Assembly (NCBI GenBank): GCA_947258625.1 | Contig: CAMYJN010000188.1 | Span: forward strand, 1 to 5,651 | Source of the DNA: an uncultured Polyangiaceae bacterium | Lineage (GTDB): Bacteria > Myxococcota_A > Polyangia > Polyangiales > Houyiibacteriaceae | Direction of reading: 5' to 3' | Length of the DNA: 5,651 bases | Shown: positions 5,323 to 5,651 of the stretch, piece after piece | How positions within the stretch are numbered: position 1 is the stretch's first letter | Layout of the letters: each line of letters opens with the position of its first letter | Made by a program: the position numbers and the translations under genes | The notes under the pieces: model-generated | What the model saw: the letters and a program-made list of their open reading frames with translations, nothing else | Database searches by the model: none | What the model was told of the DNA's origin: nothing

Positions 5323-5651
5323 TCAGCTCCTCACTGAATAGGTTCCAACCAAATAAGCAGGGCCGCCGGGCGCGTCCCCCACAAACACACTGTCGTCTTC
5401 GATGTAGAGGCCGACCCTGGCGGGAAGCACCAAAGGCTTGGTGAACTTCACGTCGATCGATTCGAGCCGGGTCACGTCGCCGGAAAAGAGCGAGCGGTTC
5501 AAACCTTCGATCGCGCGCGCCATCGTCGAGAAGCCGTGATTGATGATGTTGCGGAAACCATTGGCGCGAGCGGCCGGCGGAATCCAGTGGATCGGGTTGA
5601 AGTCGCCGGTGAGCTTGGCGAACTCCAGCCCCACGTTCGTGCCGAGCTTCC
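5323..5651 (-). CDS. MaoC-type (R)-specific enoyl-CoA hydratase, C-terminal part, cut by the right window edge
   Basis: Hydrates trans-2-enoyl-CoA to (R)-3-hydroxyacyl-CoA, or dehydrates in reverse. 108 codons are visible before the stop. They contain the hydratase-2 motif GDFNPIHW followed by a conserved NHGF. The catalytic Asp (codon 5602-5604) and His (5587-5589) lie five residues apart, as in (R)-hydratases such as PhaJ and HtdX. The frame is open to the window edge (K-L-G-T-N before a GTG at 5634), so that GTG is unlikely to be the real start and the gene continues outside. If it resembles mycobacterial HtdX (about 280 residues, double hotdog), what is visible is the catalytic C-terminal hotdog; a short single-hotdog PhaJ-like protein is the alternative. 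It sits directly upstream of the FabG4-type reductase, its product or substrate partner. Confidence 0.9.
   Translation of the reverse strand, partial: KLGTNVGLEFAKLTGDFNPIHWIPPAARANGFRNIINHGFSTMARAIEGLNRSLFSGDVTRLESIDVKFTKPLVLPARVGLYIEDDSVFVGDAPGGPAYLVGTYSVRS
5327..5331 (-). promoter_or_regulatory. Probable Shine-Dalgarno AGGAG for the FabG4-type reductase
   Basis: AGGAG on the minus strand lies just inside the 3' end of the MaoC-type gene, immediately before its TGA stop, and 10 nt before the ATG at 5316. The spacing is a little long but this is the only purine-rich candidate, and the 6-nt intergenic gap is too short to hold another site. Confidence 0.5.

Noticed and set aside
4375..5337. 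Plus-strand open frame of 320 codons
   Set aside because: It is antisense to the FabG4-type gene, a common artefact in GC-rich DNA, and has no recognisable motif.
5323..5634. MaoC-type gene as a complete 103-residue protein starting at the GTG at 5634
   Set aside because: The frame continues open to the window edge, and the GTG lies only about ten residues before the catalytic GDFNPIH motif, which would remove part of the hotdog fold. It is better read as truncated by the window.

Overview
The window is GC-rich and densely coded. Everything I can support lies on the minus strand, so transcription runs from the right edge to the left. Six genes follow one another with almost no space between them: gaps of 6, 2 and 2 nt, then two 4-nt ATGA stop/start overlaps. 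The two outer genes are cut by the window edges. This looks like one polycistronic unit whose promoter and terminator lie outside the window. The base composition, and an Asp/Gly/Thr 'DAGTD' plus Ala-Pro linker in a secreted enzyme, suggest a deltaproteobacterial or Myxococcota-like organism. That placement is inference; no marker gene is present.

Layout from right to left. (1) 5323-5651: C-terminal part of a MaoC-type (R)-specific enoyl-CoA hydratase. (2) 3892-5316: a long FabG of the FabG4 type, with a degenerate SDR-like N-terminal domain followed by a complete catalytic SDR domain. (3) 2579-3889: a FadI/FadA2-type thiolase. (4) 1698-2576: a lipoprotein with repeated beta-propeller-like motifs resembling the esterase-like/phytase-like family. 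(5) 310-1701: a secreted SGNH-type hydrolase with an in-frame hexanucleotide-repeat linker and a C-terminal domain of unknown kind. (6) 1-313: N-terminal half of QueE, the radical SAM 7-carboxy-7-deazaguanine synthase. QueE has no stop codon inside the window, so a simple ORF search misses it, but its motifs are unmistakable.

How they may work together: hydratase, ketoreductase and thiolase cover three steps of a CoA-linked acyl cycle through (R)-3-hydroxyacyl intermediates. The trio parallels the htdX-fabG4-fadA2 neighbourhood of Mycobacterium tuberculosis (Rv0241c-Rv0243). The lipoprotein and the SGNH hydrolase would act outside the cytoplasm, perhaps on an ester or lipid, but a link to the acyl cycle rests only on gene order. 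QueE belongs to queuosine/7-deazapurine synthesis and is probably just a co-transcribed passenger.

I saw no RNA genes, insertion sequences, CRISPR arrays, terminators or intergenic stretches longer than 6 nt. No clear new defence or mobile system is visible. The most unusual items are the repeat-bearing SGNH hydrolase with a Gly-Gly-Ser in place of Gly-Asp-Ser, and its coupling to the propeller lipoprotein.
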